Shown: positions 23,127 to 34,567, counted from the stretch's first letter. The stretch is 64,000 nucleotides of DNA from Steinernema hermaphroditum (GCA_030435675.1 CM059622.1:2604001-2668000); one strand, 5' to 3'. The notes: generated from the letters alone by a model not told the origin. A program made the numbers and translations.

Positions 23127-25185
23127 AGATTTCAATGAATGAAATTTTTCTCCTTGAAGGAGCTGTGAAGGACACGTCCGGATCGACCCCGAGTCGACCA
23201 AACCGATTCTCCAAGCCCGGATACTCAATAAAACTTTGCCACCGGAGCGGAGCCTCGAACAAGATGTGCGACTACAGGAGTCGTTTTCCAGCATCCAGCT
23301 CCAGTGAAGAAGATCTAGTGGCAACACTCGTTGCTGAACTGGAAACCGACACCGAGGACCAAGATCTCGCCCCATCAGAGAACCCTGAAGAGGAAATCGA
23401 TCACCGTCCCGTCTCGCAAGAGGAGATCCGAGAAGAACAACGGAAAGTCCCGGAATACAAGAAGATTATCGACGCCCTGGACTCCAACATACCGGAAGCC
23501 ATCACCCAATACGAACTCGGCGATGACACCTTACGCCTGAAAGCCGAAAGTGAAGCCGAAGAAGGACACCTCATAATCCCATATGCCCTCCGACAACGCA
23601 TCATCGAACAAGTTCACACCTCGCCACTGATGAACGCTCATCTGCGATCGGAGAAGACATTCGAGAAGCTGAAAAGACGAATATATTGGGAAGCAATGAA
23701 GACCGATGTGCGAAAAGTGGTCACGAGCTGCGAAATATGTCAGAAGAGGAAGATTTCAACGCAGCAGAAACACCACGAACCAATGCAGAAGCCCGACGCC
23801 CAAACGAGAAATTACACGTGGACCTACTCGGACCCCTCAAGACATCCCGAAGCAACAATTCGTACGTGCTCGTCAGCGTGGATGCATTCTCCAAATATGT
23901 CACTGCCGTTGCGTTGCTCAATATCGCCGCACGCACGGTCGCCGAAGCACTAGTGAACGAAGTTTTCCTAGTTCACTCAATTCCCGAAGAACTCATTTCG
24001 GACAGTGGAGTCCAGTTTACGTCAGCGCTTTGGGAAGAACTGGTTCAACTCATCGGAACGAAACACATTCGAACGACGCCCTATCATCCGAACTCCAATG
24101 ACAACTGCGAACGCATCAATCTACCCCTTATGGACATGATAGCTTCAACGGCCCGGAAATCCCCCGAGGAATGGGATAAACAACTCAAGTTTATCACCCT
24201 CGCCCTTCACACGTCCGTCCACCGAGTTACCAAGGAAACCCCGTTTTTCCTTGTAGCCATCGACATCCTTGTAGCCATCGACGCCTTCAGCAAGTATGCG
24301 ACAGCAGTGGCGCTGCCGAATCAGACGGCGAAGACAGTGGCCGAAGCACTTGTCAACGAAGTGTTTCTAATCCATTCCATCCCGGAGACAGTCACGACCG
24401 ATTGCGGAACACAGTTCTGTAGTGAGTTGTTTCAAGAACTCTGTCAACTCCTGGGGACGAAACACATCAGGACCAGCCCCTACAACCCACACGCAAACGG
24501 CCAAGTAGAGCGTTTCAACAAACCTCTAGCGGACATGCTTGCAAGCTTCGCAAGAGAAGGGAGAGCCGACTGGGATCGCTATCTGAAACCAGCGTGTTTC
24601 GCCTATATCACATCGATTAACGCTACGACTCAGCAGATTCCCTTCTTCTTGACCTTTGGACGAGAAGCCCGACTTCCGATAGATGCGGACTGGGAGACGA
24701 AAGGATTCGACACTCTTCAAGGAACAGAGTACCAAGCGGTAATGGCGGATCGTCTGCGGTGCGCTTGGGACGCCACAAGGAAGGCCATCAAGGAATCACA
24801 GGAGCTGAACAAGGATTATATCGACAAGAAACGAGCCTCAAGAGCCCACAAGCTAATAGTAGGAGATCTTGTCCTCCTAAGGATTCCGACGCGGGAGAAC
24901 AAGCTGGCGAACCGCTTCAAAGAGCCCTACAGGATCATCCAGAAGCTCCCAGTTTGGTTCTTTCGGACCTGCAAGGGAACAACTCAACCCGCGCTCATAT
25001 GGATCAAAAGAAGAAAACGAGGAACTGCAGGATGCACGAAGGAAAATCCGTCGATTGGAGGGCAGATTGCTCGAGGAAGAGGAACATCGGAAGAGAGCGG
25101 TGGCTCAGAATATCCACCTCCAGAAGCTCCTAACCCGGAGGATGACCGAGGAGCGCCACAGGAGCCAATCGTCGCCCAGATGTGA
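23114..25185 (+). pseudogene. Ty3/gypsy-type Pol remnant with two integrase cores
   Basis: A first frame (23114-23953) holds an acidic linker and the integrase zinc finger (HTSPLMNAHL...CEICQKRK, an HHCC finger). A second frame (23686-25185, 499 codons) then carries integrase catalytic core 1: HVDLLGP with the first Asp, SDSGVQF with the second, and CERIN with the Glu. Core 2 follows directly: VAIDAFSKY, TTDCGTQF, and NGQVERFNKP with the Glu. After it come PFFLTFGREARLP and a chromo-like GDLVLLRIPTRENKLANRF..PYRI segment. The zinc finger and core 1 are in different frames near 23760-23810. Core 2 lacks the strand with its own first Asp. RT and RNase H are missing upstream. Integrase inserts element cDNA into the genome; this copy cannot be complete. 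Confidence 0.75.
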
Positions 25186-25260
25186 ACGCCGGGAGGCGTT
25201 AATCAAGGAGAAGGGGGAGATTGTAGCCGCGAGGTCGGCGCGGCTGACCTCCCCGCCGTC
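24990..25260 (+). pseudogene. coiled-coil C-terminal frame next to the LTR, copy 1
   Basis: In a frame different from the integrase the sequence reads RRLEGRLLEEEEHRKRAVAQ then NIHLQKLLTRRMTEERHRSQ and ends at a stop near 25268. It is a charged coiled-coil, matched by a second copy at about 25835-26050. It probably belongs to the retroelement's 3' end. Confidence 0.4.
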
Positions 25261-25505
25261 CCCAGAATGATGGCTGTTGGGAGTGGCCGGTCAGTCAGCC
25301 CCCGCCGATCCGTCGGAATCGGTCGCTCCTTGCCCTGCTCTCGTCAATGGAACTCTCATCTCTGTCCGTCTAAGGCTCTTCTGTAATTGCTGTGCTCCCC
25401 CAATAAAAATGGATTATTTGATGACTGGTCTATCGTGTCACCCGTCGGGCTCTCTCCTCTTCAGCAACCATTGAACGGAATTCGCGGCGAGAGGCCCCGC
25501 TACAA
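25182..25505 (+). repeat. probable 3' LTR, copy 1
   Basis: Begins TGTGAACGCCGGGAGGCG, contains GGGGGAGATTGTAGCCGCG and an AATAAA at 25402-25407, and ends GAGGCCCCGCTACA. TG...CA ends, the location right after Pol and a diverged second copy (to 26262) all fit a retroelement LTR. Confidence 0.5.
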
Positions 25506-26056
25506 TGATCGGATCGGAAGGAGGCCAAACGTCAGATCACCAAGAAGGAGGAAGTTCTTCAAGCGCTTACGGCGCAGAGAGACCGTCTCCGAAACCAGTT
25601 GGAGACGTCGGAAAGAGAGAAGCAAAAATTGGGAGATCGCCTCGCGCTCCGTGAAGAAGAGAAGAGGACATTTCTGAGACATCAGAATTGGTTAGAAAAC
25701 CAACTAGAAGAAGCCTCGAGACGCCTACAAAACGGTCACGAACAACTTGTTCAGGTTCTTCGGGACCAAAGGAAAGGAACGGAGAATCGACGCCCCCACA
25801 AGGAAGAAGGAAACAAGGAATTACACAAGACCAGGAGCAGGAGCGTAGGAAAAAGGCGGTAGCCCAGAATATATACCTACAGGGACTCATCTCCGGAAGG
25901 AATCAGGAGAGGTACCGCTCCCCGAGGACCTCGAATGGATACCAAGAACGCCGGGAGGCGTTCATAGACGAAGGAGGGATAGCTGTAGCCGCGCGCTCGG
26001 CGCGTCTGGCTCGCCGTCGCCCGAATGAAGGAAAGGTCAGTCGCGGCGGGCGGTAA
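25506..26056 (+). pseudogene. coiled-coil retroelement frame, copy 2
   Basis: The sequence reads RRRETVSETSWRRRKERSKN in one frame; in another it reads REKQKLGDRLALREEEKRTF then NWLENQLEEASRRLQNGHEQ. After a frame change it gives RKKAVAQNIYLQGLISGRNQ, matching copy 1. Heptad-like Leu spacing suggests a coiled coil. Frames are broken, so it is not a working gene. Confidence 0.4.
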
Positions 26057-26262
26057 CCCGACCAGCGGTCGGACCGTTGCCGGTGTCCCCGACCGCCGCC
26101 ATCGTCCTTCCCTCGGCCCCTTGTCTATTTCATGTCTTGCTGTTAATTTGGTGCTCCCAAAAAAGGAAATTATTAAGTAACCTGTGCCAACGTGTCTCCC
26201 CTAGGGATCTCTCCTCACTGACAACCATCGGAACGGAACTCGGAGTCGAGGCCCCGCTACAC
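25930..26262 (+). repeat. probable 3' LTR, copy 2 (diverged)
   Basis: Shares the 'gaacgccgggaggcgtt' start, 'tgtagccgcg.gctcggcgcg' and the final 'gaggccccgctaca' with 25182-25505. It has about the same length but many substitutions, so the two are different copies or subfamilies. Confidence 0.45.
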
Positions 26263-26840
26263 CCCATTTTCGGTGCCCCCGGGTTCAACCCGGCAGTCGT
26301 GTTCGCCGGCCTCTCACAGAGAGGTCGGCTCCCCTTTGCTCTCCCTTACTCTTGCTTCTGCTCCGCCTATGTACCGCTATACCACCACTATTCTATCCAC
26401 CAATAAAGTACTGGACCATAAGTACTCCCGAGGGTTCACATGGGAGAACTGGAGGCTCTATTAGCGAATAGCGGCCAAAAGTATTTTTTGAAAGCCAAGA
26501 GTATTTTATTACAATTTTATCAAAAACAGAACATGATGATTTTTTTTTATTTATCTTCCCGAATCAACGGCTTACGCCGTGCAGGACGTCTCATATATGC
26601 ACAAAGAAGAACAGAGTCACACCGTGATCGCTGATCACGGTGTGACAACGGTGATATGCGGTTCTTCATTGTGCATTATGAGATTTCTTGCATGACGAAT
26701 GTCATTGAGTCAAGAGTAAATGTAATGTAAATGTAGGAAAATGTGGCGACAACACATTTTTACATGCATGCATTTTGTTAAGCCAGTTGAGGTTGAAGCG
26801 AGCTTAAACAATTTTGCTCACATTTCTTTCATTTCTCTAT
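26263..26840. other. repeat-like stretch with palindrome
   Basis: No gene is supported. It contains the 78-bp palindrome at 26598-26675. Confidence 0.35.
26598..26675. repeat. 78-bp hairpin palindrome
   Basis: The inner arms GTCACACCGTGATC and GATCACGGTGTGAC (26616-26646) are perfect around a 3-nt loop. The outer arms TGCACAAAGAAGAAC and GTTCTTCATTGTGCA are near-perfect. It could be the core of a foldback element. Confidence 0.6.
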
Positions 26841-27319
26841 TATCAAACAGTTGCCGGAATGGCATGAGCGTTGCCGGAATAGTAGGAGCTTTGCTGTTAA
26901 GACTACAGGGCTCGCCCTTCGGGCTCGCTTTAAATCAACAGGCATAGTCCTATTGCCAAGCCGGGGTTTGCCGAAGCCACCGCGACTACAGGACACGCAT
27001 AAAATCCATAGACATGAGCCTAAGCCGGAGCCAAACCAAGCCTGGATGTTCGGCCATACGCAAAAATGAATGCAGTGCTCGCCTGTGGCTCGCTCGCAAC
27101 TTTAAATACCTAGACGCCCAGATGAAAAAAGTGATTCTGTTCACTCACTTAAATGACTTCTGTCCGTGAAATTTGGTTGTGTCACTCTAAATTCAGTTTT
27201 GTCAATCTAAATTCAGTTCTGTCAATTTTGGTCACTTCTCCCTAACAGAGCCAAAAAAAATTCCGGCAACGCTTCCTCCAATCCGGCAACGCTTACGCCA
27301 TTCCGGCAACTGTTTGATA
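26841..27319. mobile_element. MITE-like element with GTTGCCGGAAT inverted ends
   Basis: The left end reads TATCAAACAGTTGCCGGAAT and the right end is its reverse complement, each with extra GTTGCCGGAAT subrepeats inside. It is about 480 bp and has no transposase. It contains the GC-rich dispersed motif ('cttcgggctcgctttaaatc'). It ends one base before a mariner-type element. Confidence 0.55.
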
Positions 27320-27320
27320 A

Positions 27321-27717
27321 TACAGGGTTATCGGAAAGTTCTGGAACGTGAAAAACGGCCTCTCGGACTTGTGGAGTTCTTGCAGTCCTTTCTCTTCCGA
27401 TCCGGGGACGGTCCTTGACGTCGCCAGTTTCCCAGAATTGGTCCAGCACGCGTTTGACGGCATCTCGGCGAAGTTTGAGGGCTTTGCAAATCTCGGGATT
27501 CGACCTTCCGCCGCAATGGAGCTCAACGATCGCGGAACGCACACTTTCGGAGACCATTTTTACCCTGAATAACAGCAAATACAGCATAATTGACAGCGAA
27601 TATAGGGTAAAAAGGGTCGCGCAACACGAATATAACGAGCAATACGCGCAAAAACTCCGAAAAATTGTGAAAATTAGCATTGCAAAAAATGTTCCTGAAC
27701 TTTCCGATAACCCTGTA
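27321..27717 (-). mobile_element. internally deleted mariner-type element
   Basis: TA-flanked inverted ends TACAGGGTTATCGGAAAGTT and AACTTTCCGATAACCCTGTA bound about 397 bp. On the minus strand, from an ATG at 27557, it encodes only the helix-turn-helix part of a mariner transposase: MVSESVRSAIVELHCGGRSN, then PEICKALKLRRDAVKRVLDQ and RPRIGRERTARTPQVREAV. It then runs straight into the opposite terminal repeat. The DDE catalytic domain is gone. A protein of this type could bind the ends but not cut them; whether it is expressed is unknown. Confidence 0.75.
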
Positions 27718-27994
27718 GAGCCATTTCGTTACTTGCAAGGGAAATTTAAATTTCGATCATCATAGCGTATTGAACTTCGCTTTCAACTAGCTTTTCCTGT
27801 GCTTCCGGGTCGTGTAAACAGGAGTCTCGAAATCACACCTTTGGTATTTGTTTTTTTCAAACTGCATCAGCTACGTCTCCTAATGGTTGGTTGTACTATG
27901 CCATTAACTGTTGTTTGTTTTGTTCCAATCGAAACATCTGCTCAGAAATTAAACAACCTCGTGAAGGAGACCTTTCTCTGTCGTCATCTCAGCC

Positions 27995-29554
27995 ATGATC
28001 CCGCTCCATCTCGAGATAGTATACTTGGCCATAGGCATACCTTCATTGATATTCTACGCCGTTGTGATCGTAGCTCTTCTGAAAAAATCGAACAAAGATG
28101 TCTTTGGATTACCATTCTACCGTATCTTCGCCGTCATTTGCGTTGTGGTAATGTCAGATCTCTTTTCTTTAGACAAACCTTTCACTTTAGGATTGCATCA
28201 ATTATGTGGTGAATACGGTAGCCTTCCGTCTTCCCATGTGTCCAAACTTCGCGTTTTTATACGAGAACTTGAAGCCATCTTTCGTCACCAGACTGTTCCA
28301 CTTGGGAGTCTATTTCTGTGGATTTTTTGTGACATTCGGCCAGTGTCTTATCACGATCAATCGCTTCTCCGCTGTCGCCTTTCCTTTGAAACATCACAAG
28401 GTGTGCATCTTGTTTGAGACGACAATGTAAATGCGTTCAGTTCTGGCAAAGGTATCACCTGCACTGCATTGGTCTGGCGCTTCTCATCTGCTTCGCTTTC
28501 TCCGGACATACCCTCCTCTCTACAACTGTTTTCCAGCGTTTCCAAGTCGATGGAGTGGTCTTCTACACTATCTACATGGATGACGTAAGTGGAAAGTCGG
28601 GCAGGTGGAGATGGAGATGGAGTAGGGTCTGGGGTGGTGTTGTTGAGAGTCTTATGTACTTTTCAGTGAGCTTTTTTTTGCTTTTTTTGTGACCACCATT
28701 CCTGCCGCTCGCAGAACTACTTGATCCTTGGCGCCCGGCTTCTAGTAACGTGTCTGACTAAGGGAATGCAAGCGGAAGAGCAAAAGGGAAAACTATGGGG
28801 AGGTCTTTGGAGTTCAGCGAGGGCACGCCCCGATAGGAGTGTTTAGCCCGTGACCCGGAGTGATCACTCGTCCTATTCCATCCCGTGTATAACCTTTAGA
28901 AGATGGTCCATAGCTAGAGTGCTTTGATGGTCCTAGAGGGCGCGTTGGTTTTGCCCCATGCACAGTGAACCACCTGTTGTGAGTCACCTTTACTTTTGAT
29001 GGGGGCTCAACGCCAGCCTCAGTCCCCATTAGTTAAATCTGTTTAGATGAGCATCAGCGTAATGGGTAAACCGCTCCAACTCCAGCTGATCATTGCATGC
29101 GCGCTAAGCTGCACTGGTGTTGTGTTCCAAGTGGTGCTCAACTCCACCACTATCATTCTACTTGTGCGTCGGAGGAAGGCCACCACCCGAGCGACTTTCA
29201 ATAAGAAATTGCCTAAGACAGAGCTTACTCTCTTCTTCCTCTCGATGGCAATGTTTCTTCTCTCTTTGTCAGGAGCGCTCTACAACGTGAGTCGCTCACC
29301 ATTGTGTAACTGCAAAACATCAATTTCAGATCATCATCACATTGCTGATATACACAGAGAGTGACGCACTGATGGGCTTTTTGGACTATTACCTTTGGGT
29401 TGCCGATGTGAACAACCTGTCCGCACCGTACCTTCTGTGTTTGGTCAGCGCATCGGCAAGGAGAACTGTTCTCGAAGCCATCGGGCTGAAGGCGAAGCAA
29501 AACAAAGCAACAGTTCAGTTGTTCTCCAGAACGGCGTCATCCACAAGAGCATAG
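27995..29554 (+). CDS. Srg-type 7TM chemoreceptor E
   Basis: Exons 27995..28147, 28191..28400, 28441..28584, 29047..29286 and 29330..29554 join in phase 0 to 323 aa. It starts MIPLHLEIVYLAIGIPSL. Exon 2 begins DCINYVVNTVAFRLPMCPNF and ends NRFSAVAFPLKHHK. Exon 3 (FWQRYHLHCIGLALLICFAF) is two codons shorter than in the paralogues. Exon 4 begins MSISVMGKPLQ. Exon 5 holds NLSAPYLLCLVSASARRTVL. The third intron is 462 bp. Closest in the window to F, with which it shares DCINYVVNTV and the LSAPYLL TM7, so the two look like a recent tandem duplication. Confidence 0.85.
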
Positions 29555-29599
29555 GAGAGCCAAAGTGAATAAAGTCAATGATGTGTTTTCCTGGGGCAT

Positions 29600-30250
29600 G
29601 GAGGGCGAATACCTTGCCGTACGCACTACCAAGACCACAGGACTCTGCCTTCGGGCTCGCTTTAAATCAACAGGCATGAGTTACGCCGCAAGGGCCTCAG
29701 CCGCAGCAATACGAACATGGTGTTCGAACGGGTGTTTATCAAATGTCCCATTTTCAGTGCTCCAACACAATATAATACAGGATAATACAGTGATGAAATG
29801 ACCTCTTCTGTGAGCGGTACCTTGAGTCTTTTAAAACCTATCCCATCTTTTTGCGCCCGCTTACTCTTGGGCCATTCTACAAATCGGGTACCATAATACG
29901 TGCAGTTTCTTCGCATTTTTTGAGTGAGCACCATTCTTGCCGCCCGCAGGGTTATTGGTAGAACTCGAATCGTCGATCTTACAAATCTAATGTTCTAACC
30001 ACATATATTGATAGTAGACAGGGGCATTTGCGAATGACAACGCACCGCAATATCTACGCTGGAGTATGCAGGTGCTTCCTCGTAGCGTGGCATAAGCTTG
30101 TTGTTAGTCACTCAGTCTATTTTATTATTATAATTACCTCACGATCACATGCCAGAAAGACAAAACAATCCCCCACATTTCCAAGATTCCAACAGCTCTA
30201 ATTTTTATTGTTTTGACGGCTAGAAGTGTTCCATTTCCTCTAAATCTAAA
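29600..30250. other. intergenic stretch between receptors E and F
   Basis: A second copy of the 'cttcgggctcgctttaaatcaacaggca' GC-rich motif lies at 29648-29680, matching 26909-26942. No gene is supported. Confidence 0.35.
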
Positions 30251-30253
30251 CTC

Positions 30254-31434
30254 ATGATTCCTCTTCACTTCGAGATCGCGTACCTTTCCATCGGCATCCC
30301 CTCTCTCATCTTCTACGTTATCGTCATCGTCTCTCTCTTGAAGAAGTCCAACAAAGAAACATTTGGACTTCCCTTCTACCGTATCTTCGCCGTCATTTGC
30401 GTAGTGGTAGGCTGTGATCTTGGGCTGAAATTTACATAATCCTTTAGGACTGCATAAACTATGTTGTCAACACGGTGAGCTTTCGTATTCCTATGTGTCC
30501 AACGTTCAGTTCCCTATATGTGGATTCCCAATCCTCTATTCTAACAAACATTCTACATTTCGGTCTTTTTTTCTGTGGGTATTTCGTGATATTCGGTCAG
30601 TCTCTCATCACGATCAATCGATTTTCTGCCGTCGCCTTTCCTCTGAAACATCAGAAGGTACTGTATGGTACAGTCTTGCAAGATGATGACAGAAGATGCT
30701 CGTAGTTCTGGAGGAAATATCACCTTCATGGCATCGGTGTGGCGCTCTCGTTGGCTCTCGCTTGCTCAGGACACACAGCTTTCGCCGGCGCATGGTTCAT
30801 CCGCCATGATATCGAGGGGACTAAAGAGTATTTCTTGACGCTTTTTATGAGTGATGTAAGTTTGGATTAAGCAAAACATGAAGTGAATCCAGAAAAGACC
30901 AGTCGAAGTATAGTATCGTTCAGATTATCGTCACCGTGTTCGGCAAACCAATGATGCTTAGTTCGGTCATTGCGGCCGTAATGAGCACCTTTGGCACCTG
31001 CTTCCAATTGACGTTGAACAGTACTGCCATGATACTACTCATTCGCCGAAGAAAGAAAACGGGTGCATCCACCTCAGGAAACAAAGTCTCCAAAGTTGAA
31101 CTGAACTTGTTCTTCCTCTCTGTGGCAATGTTTCTGGTCGGCCTTTCGAGTACCTTTTACAATGTAAGTCTGATACATACCTATGTCTATGTTTGTCTGT
31201 TCTTTCCAGATCGGTGCTGCTGCTATTATATTCATGCAGAGCGCGGCCATTGTACCGTTTGTAGATCACTATCTTTGGGTAGCCGATCTAAATAACCTCT
31301 CGGCGCCGTACCTGTTGTTCATGGTCAGTGCGTCGGCGCGAAGAACTGTTCTCGAAGCGATAGGTCTGAAGAAGAAAAGCGGCGGATCGGTGCTCTTCTC
31401 GAAAACAAACTCATCGAGTACACAAGTGTCGTAA
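30254..31434 (+). CDS. Srg-type 7TM chemoreceptor F
   Basis: Exons 30254..30406, 30448..30657, 30706..30855, 30924..31163 and 31210..31434 join in phase 0 to 325 aa. It starts MIPLHFEIAYLSIGIPSL. Exon 2 begins DCINYVVNTVSFRIPMCPTF and ends NRFSAVAFPLKHQK. Exon 3 begins FWRKYHLHGIGVAL. TM7 is NLSAPYLLFMVSASARRTVL. It is the most compact of the cluster: its third intron is only 68 bp, against 457-840 bp in B-E, so it may be closest to the ancestral gene structure. Confidence 0.87.
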
Positions 31435-31903
31435 TACCTTGGACATAATAGGTGCTCTGTTCAATTCACTGTCCTTATCCATAGATTGGCCAACGCACTT
31501 CCTTCATGTTGTGCAACGCCGCCACCGACCAATTGGACATCAACGCTACGCCAATGATGATCCCGACTGCCAGAGACATCCTCTGTTTGTCTATAGTCGG
31601 TGTCATGCGAGGCCTTTGATTCTTGATGTAAAGTAAAAGTAAAACGACGTGTACTGAAAACAAGATCTTCTGGTAGAAGCCAGAAACAGGTGCAAACGAT
31701 AACGCCTTTGATTCAATAAATAAGGTCGAAAAATTGTAAAAGTAATTTTACGGTGACTGTATTGCAAAGATCTCTGGTATGAATGATTTTAAAGTGGTCT
31801 AAATTGCATACCACTAGTCTATTGTCAGTTGTCGTGTGCGTTAGCGATTCGCGTGACGACGATCACGGCGACGGAAGCGTTCGTAAGCATTGTCTTTTCT
31901 GTG

Positions 31904-32056
31904 TTACGACCATACCGCCAAAAAACAATACCGCCAAAATTACTTCGGCAAACTCCGGCTTAGCTTAGACTCATGCCAATGGATTTGAAAAGAATCGTTT
32001 TGGAAATTTGGCGGTAAACCTTTGGCGGTAGTTTTTCTGGCAGTATGGTCGTGTAA
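31904..32056. mobile_element. small MITE with TTACGACCATACCGCC ends
   Basis: The left end TTACGACCATACCGCCA is mirrored by TGGCAGTATGGTCGTGTAA at the right. Internal CCGCCAAAA/TTTGGCGG motifs are also inverted. It is about 153 bp and non-coding. Confidence 0.5.
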
Positions 32057-33221
32057 TCGTCTTTTCCCATAGTTCTCAGAGAGTCACGGTCAGAGATGCT
32101 ATTCGAGTCTCGATGCTTCGGGCAATTCATCGATTTTCCATCTCGACCCTGATTCCGAGATTCGTAGCGCCCAAGCTTTCCAACAGTGACAATCAGTCGC
32201 TTGATAACCGTTCGTAAATATGTGGTAAAGCGAAACCTGGAAACAAAGCAAGATGAAACACACAAATCGGGCTTAGAAACTAAGAGGATGCTAAATTTTG
32301 CGAAACTCGAGATCGGATTTTAAATTGCCATTTTACTTTGTGACTTTCAACCATGAAAACAAAGGAATGAGATGCTAAATGTTTGTCTTTTTGCCATGAC
32401 GATTACAATTAGCAGCCGTAATAGCTTGTATTCCTTCGATCAATCCCGATCTTAATCTTAATCCCTAGATTCGCTGAAATTGGCATCTCTGGTCATGGTC
32501 AACAAAGGATATGGTGCCGTGTGCCGAAGAACGAAGAAAAGTGACAACTGCGATGACCTCCATAACCATCCTTCTCCTATCGCCGCACCGTTTCCGTGTT
32601 GCCCCCACCAATTTTTGGAAAAGCGGCAATCCAATATTGAAACCCGGTTTAACGGCCATCCATGCCCCCTTATCAAACTAATCTGTTTGTCTTGCGTGTG
32701 AACGGCAAAGATAAACTGACGGTGAAGGCGACGCCGCGGCGCTACCAGTTCGAAGTGAGGCGGGTGTGACCGGACCATGTGTGCAAGGAGCTACGTCGCT
32801 AGAAGGGTACGTTGTTTTCGTCTTTTGACGATAGATCGGACTTTGATAATCACTTCTATGTGGCTCTCTTGATGTTAGCGAAGATTTTTACGAGTTTATT
32901 GATTTTGTGCTGACACCTTGCAGCTGCACGCGTTCGCACCTCTGATAAACTATTGATTGCGTTTTTAATTGCAGACACAAGTGACCGTTCTGTTCGGTGA
33001 CAATATGTAATAGTTATGTAGATGTGAGCAGAATTTTTTTGAATGTTTATGGCAATTTTTGGAGCTTCAGATGGAGTCCCTCGGCAGACCTTTCAATTTT
33101 TCTTATCATTCCTCTAGGAAATTATGCTGCAAAAGCGAATGCAAATCGCAAGTTTTCCTACTTTGAGTGACTATTCTGTTACACGGTTAGTTGAAGGTGA
33201 CGCTTGATTGGTGTGAAACGA

Positions 33222-33629
33222 AAGCCGGCCATACTACTGACCCTAGTTTTTTGTTGGGCCAAATTTTTGTTTTTGATTTTTAGGCCAGAATTTGTGTAAG
33301 CGGCGGAAATGTGAATTGTGTTCAGAATCGCATCGTTCACAAACAGTATACAACCGAAAAAAGGAGCTTCAAGGCTCTGGAGTAATGAGTAATTCTTTCT
33401 GTGTCACATGGACTTGACCCATCAGTCATGGAAAACATGATGCGACACAGAAAGAATCACAGCTCACGAGTCATCGCTCATACTTCAATAATTTCAGCTC
33501 TATTCTGATCATCAATGCGCGACTCCTGCACGCTGGTCACATTTCAGCAGCTTACACAAATTCTAACCTGAAAATCAAAAAAGGGAATTTGACCCAGCAC
33601 CTGATGAGTAAGTCGTATGGCCCGGCCTT
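33222..33629. mobile_element. foldback MITE, about 408 bp
   Basis: The ends AAGCCGGCCATAC and GTATGGCCCGGCCTT are inverted. Inner arms (TTTTGATTTTTAGGCCAGAA then TTTGTGTAAGC at about 33270-33302) are mirrored at 33550-33582. A third pair, TTCTTTCTGTGTC and GACACAGAAAGAA, lies inside. No coding sequence. Confidence 0.6.
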
Positions 33630-34567
33630 AAATCATTTTCCTATCAAAAATCTCAAACGATGGTTATGCAAAATGGCCGAAATGGTAACGAACGAAATAC
33701 TACAAATATCAGCCGCTAGCACTAGAATTAATACGATACGTGTTTGAAGCACGGTCCCCGGTCCAAACAATTTTGATTGAACGTGTGCTTCGTTTGGGTG
33801 GTATGAATAGGTGTCACCAAAATTTTTTTTGCGTTTAATCGCAAACCAGACCTTGGAGCTATTTAGCTGTTCCGTCGAATTCCTTTGTTGTTCGCTATGT
33901 TGGGACAATACCGGTCTTGATTCTTGAGATTGAGCTATGAATAATGCAGATTTTCGGATTCAACCCGAACACCATTCTAATAGTCATAATCTACTGGGAT
34001 CCCTGACTTGGACTCTGATGCCAGTGAATCACCACTGATGACCGATGAGAAAAACGACTACTGTGTGATACATTGCTGACACATTTGTGTTCCGGATAGT
34101 TGACATTTCACCTCATTGTTGGAGTTAAGTAATAGTCGATTGGATAACGACTGGGAACATCATTATGAATTTCGCCTACCAATCTGCCGATTTGACTATC
34201 GATTGTTTTTTATGACGCCTCTTGAAGAAGAACGTCAGCTCTGGAAACACACAAATTTGGAGTCCCTCAAGGCCTCCATCCAAAAAAGGACTAATCGAAC
34301 CAGAAGATCCACATAAGAGAAGACATTATTAACAACCTGAGAACTCATTTGGCAGCCTGTATCGCCGCGTAGGGTGTTTCGAGTTTCCCTTGTGATATTG
34401 TGGTTCTTCACATTGTCGTGGAGTACAGTTTTACGCATAAAGTCCATCTTTTCTCTGTTGCCTGATTTGAAGGAACACATAATCCTTTGTTTTATCCTTT
34501 TTTTGTAGACACATAATGTCCATATAAACCTTATAAAAAATATTGGAAAATAACAGTTCTTATTCAG

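Larger units (their letters stand above)
31435..34567. other. gene-poor stretch with two foldback elements
   Basis: A minus-strand frame at 31490-31640 (RMSLAVGIIIGVALMSNWS, then ALHNMKEVRWPIYG) looks like one exon of a membrane protein but has no supported neighbours. Two MITE-like inverted repeats lie at 31904-32056 and 33222-33629. Other open frames are unremarkable. Confidence 0.35.
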
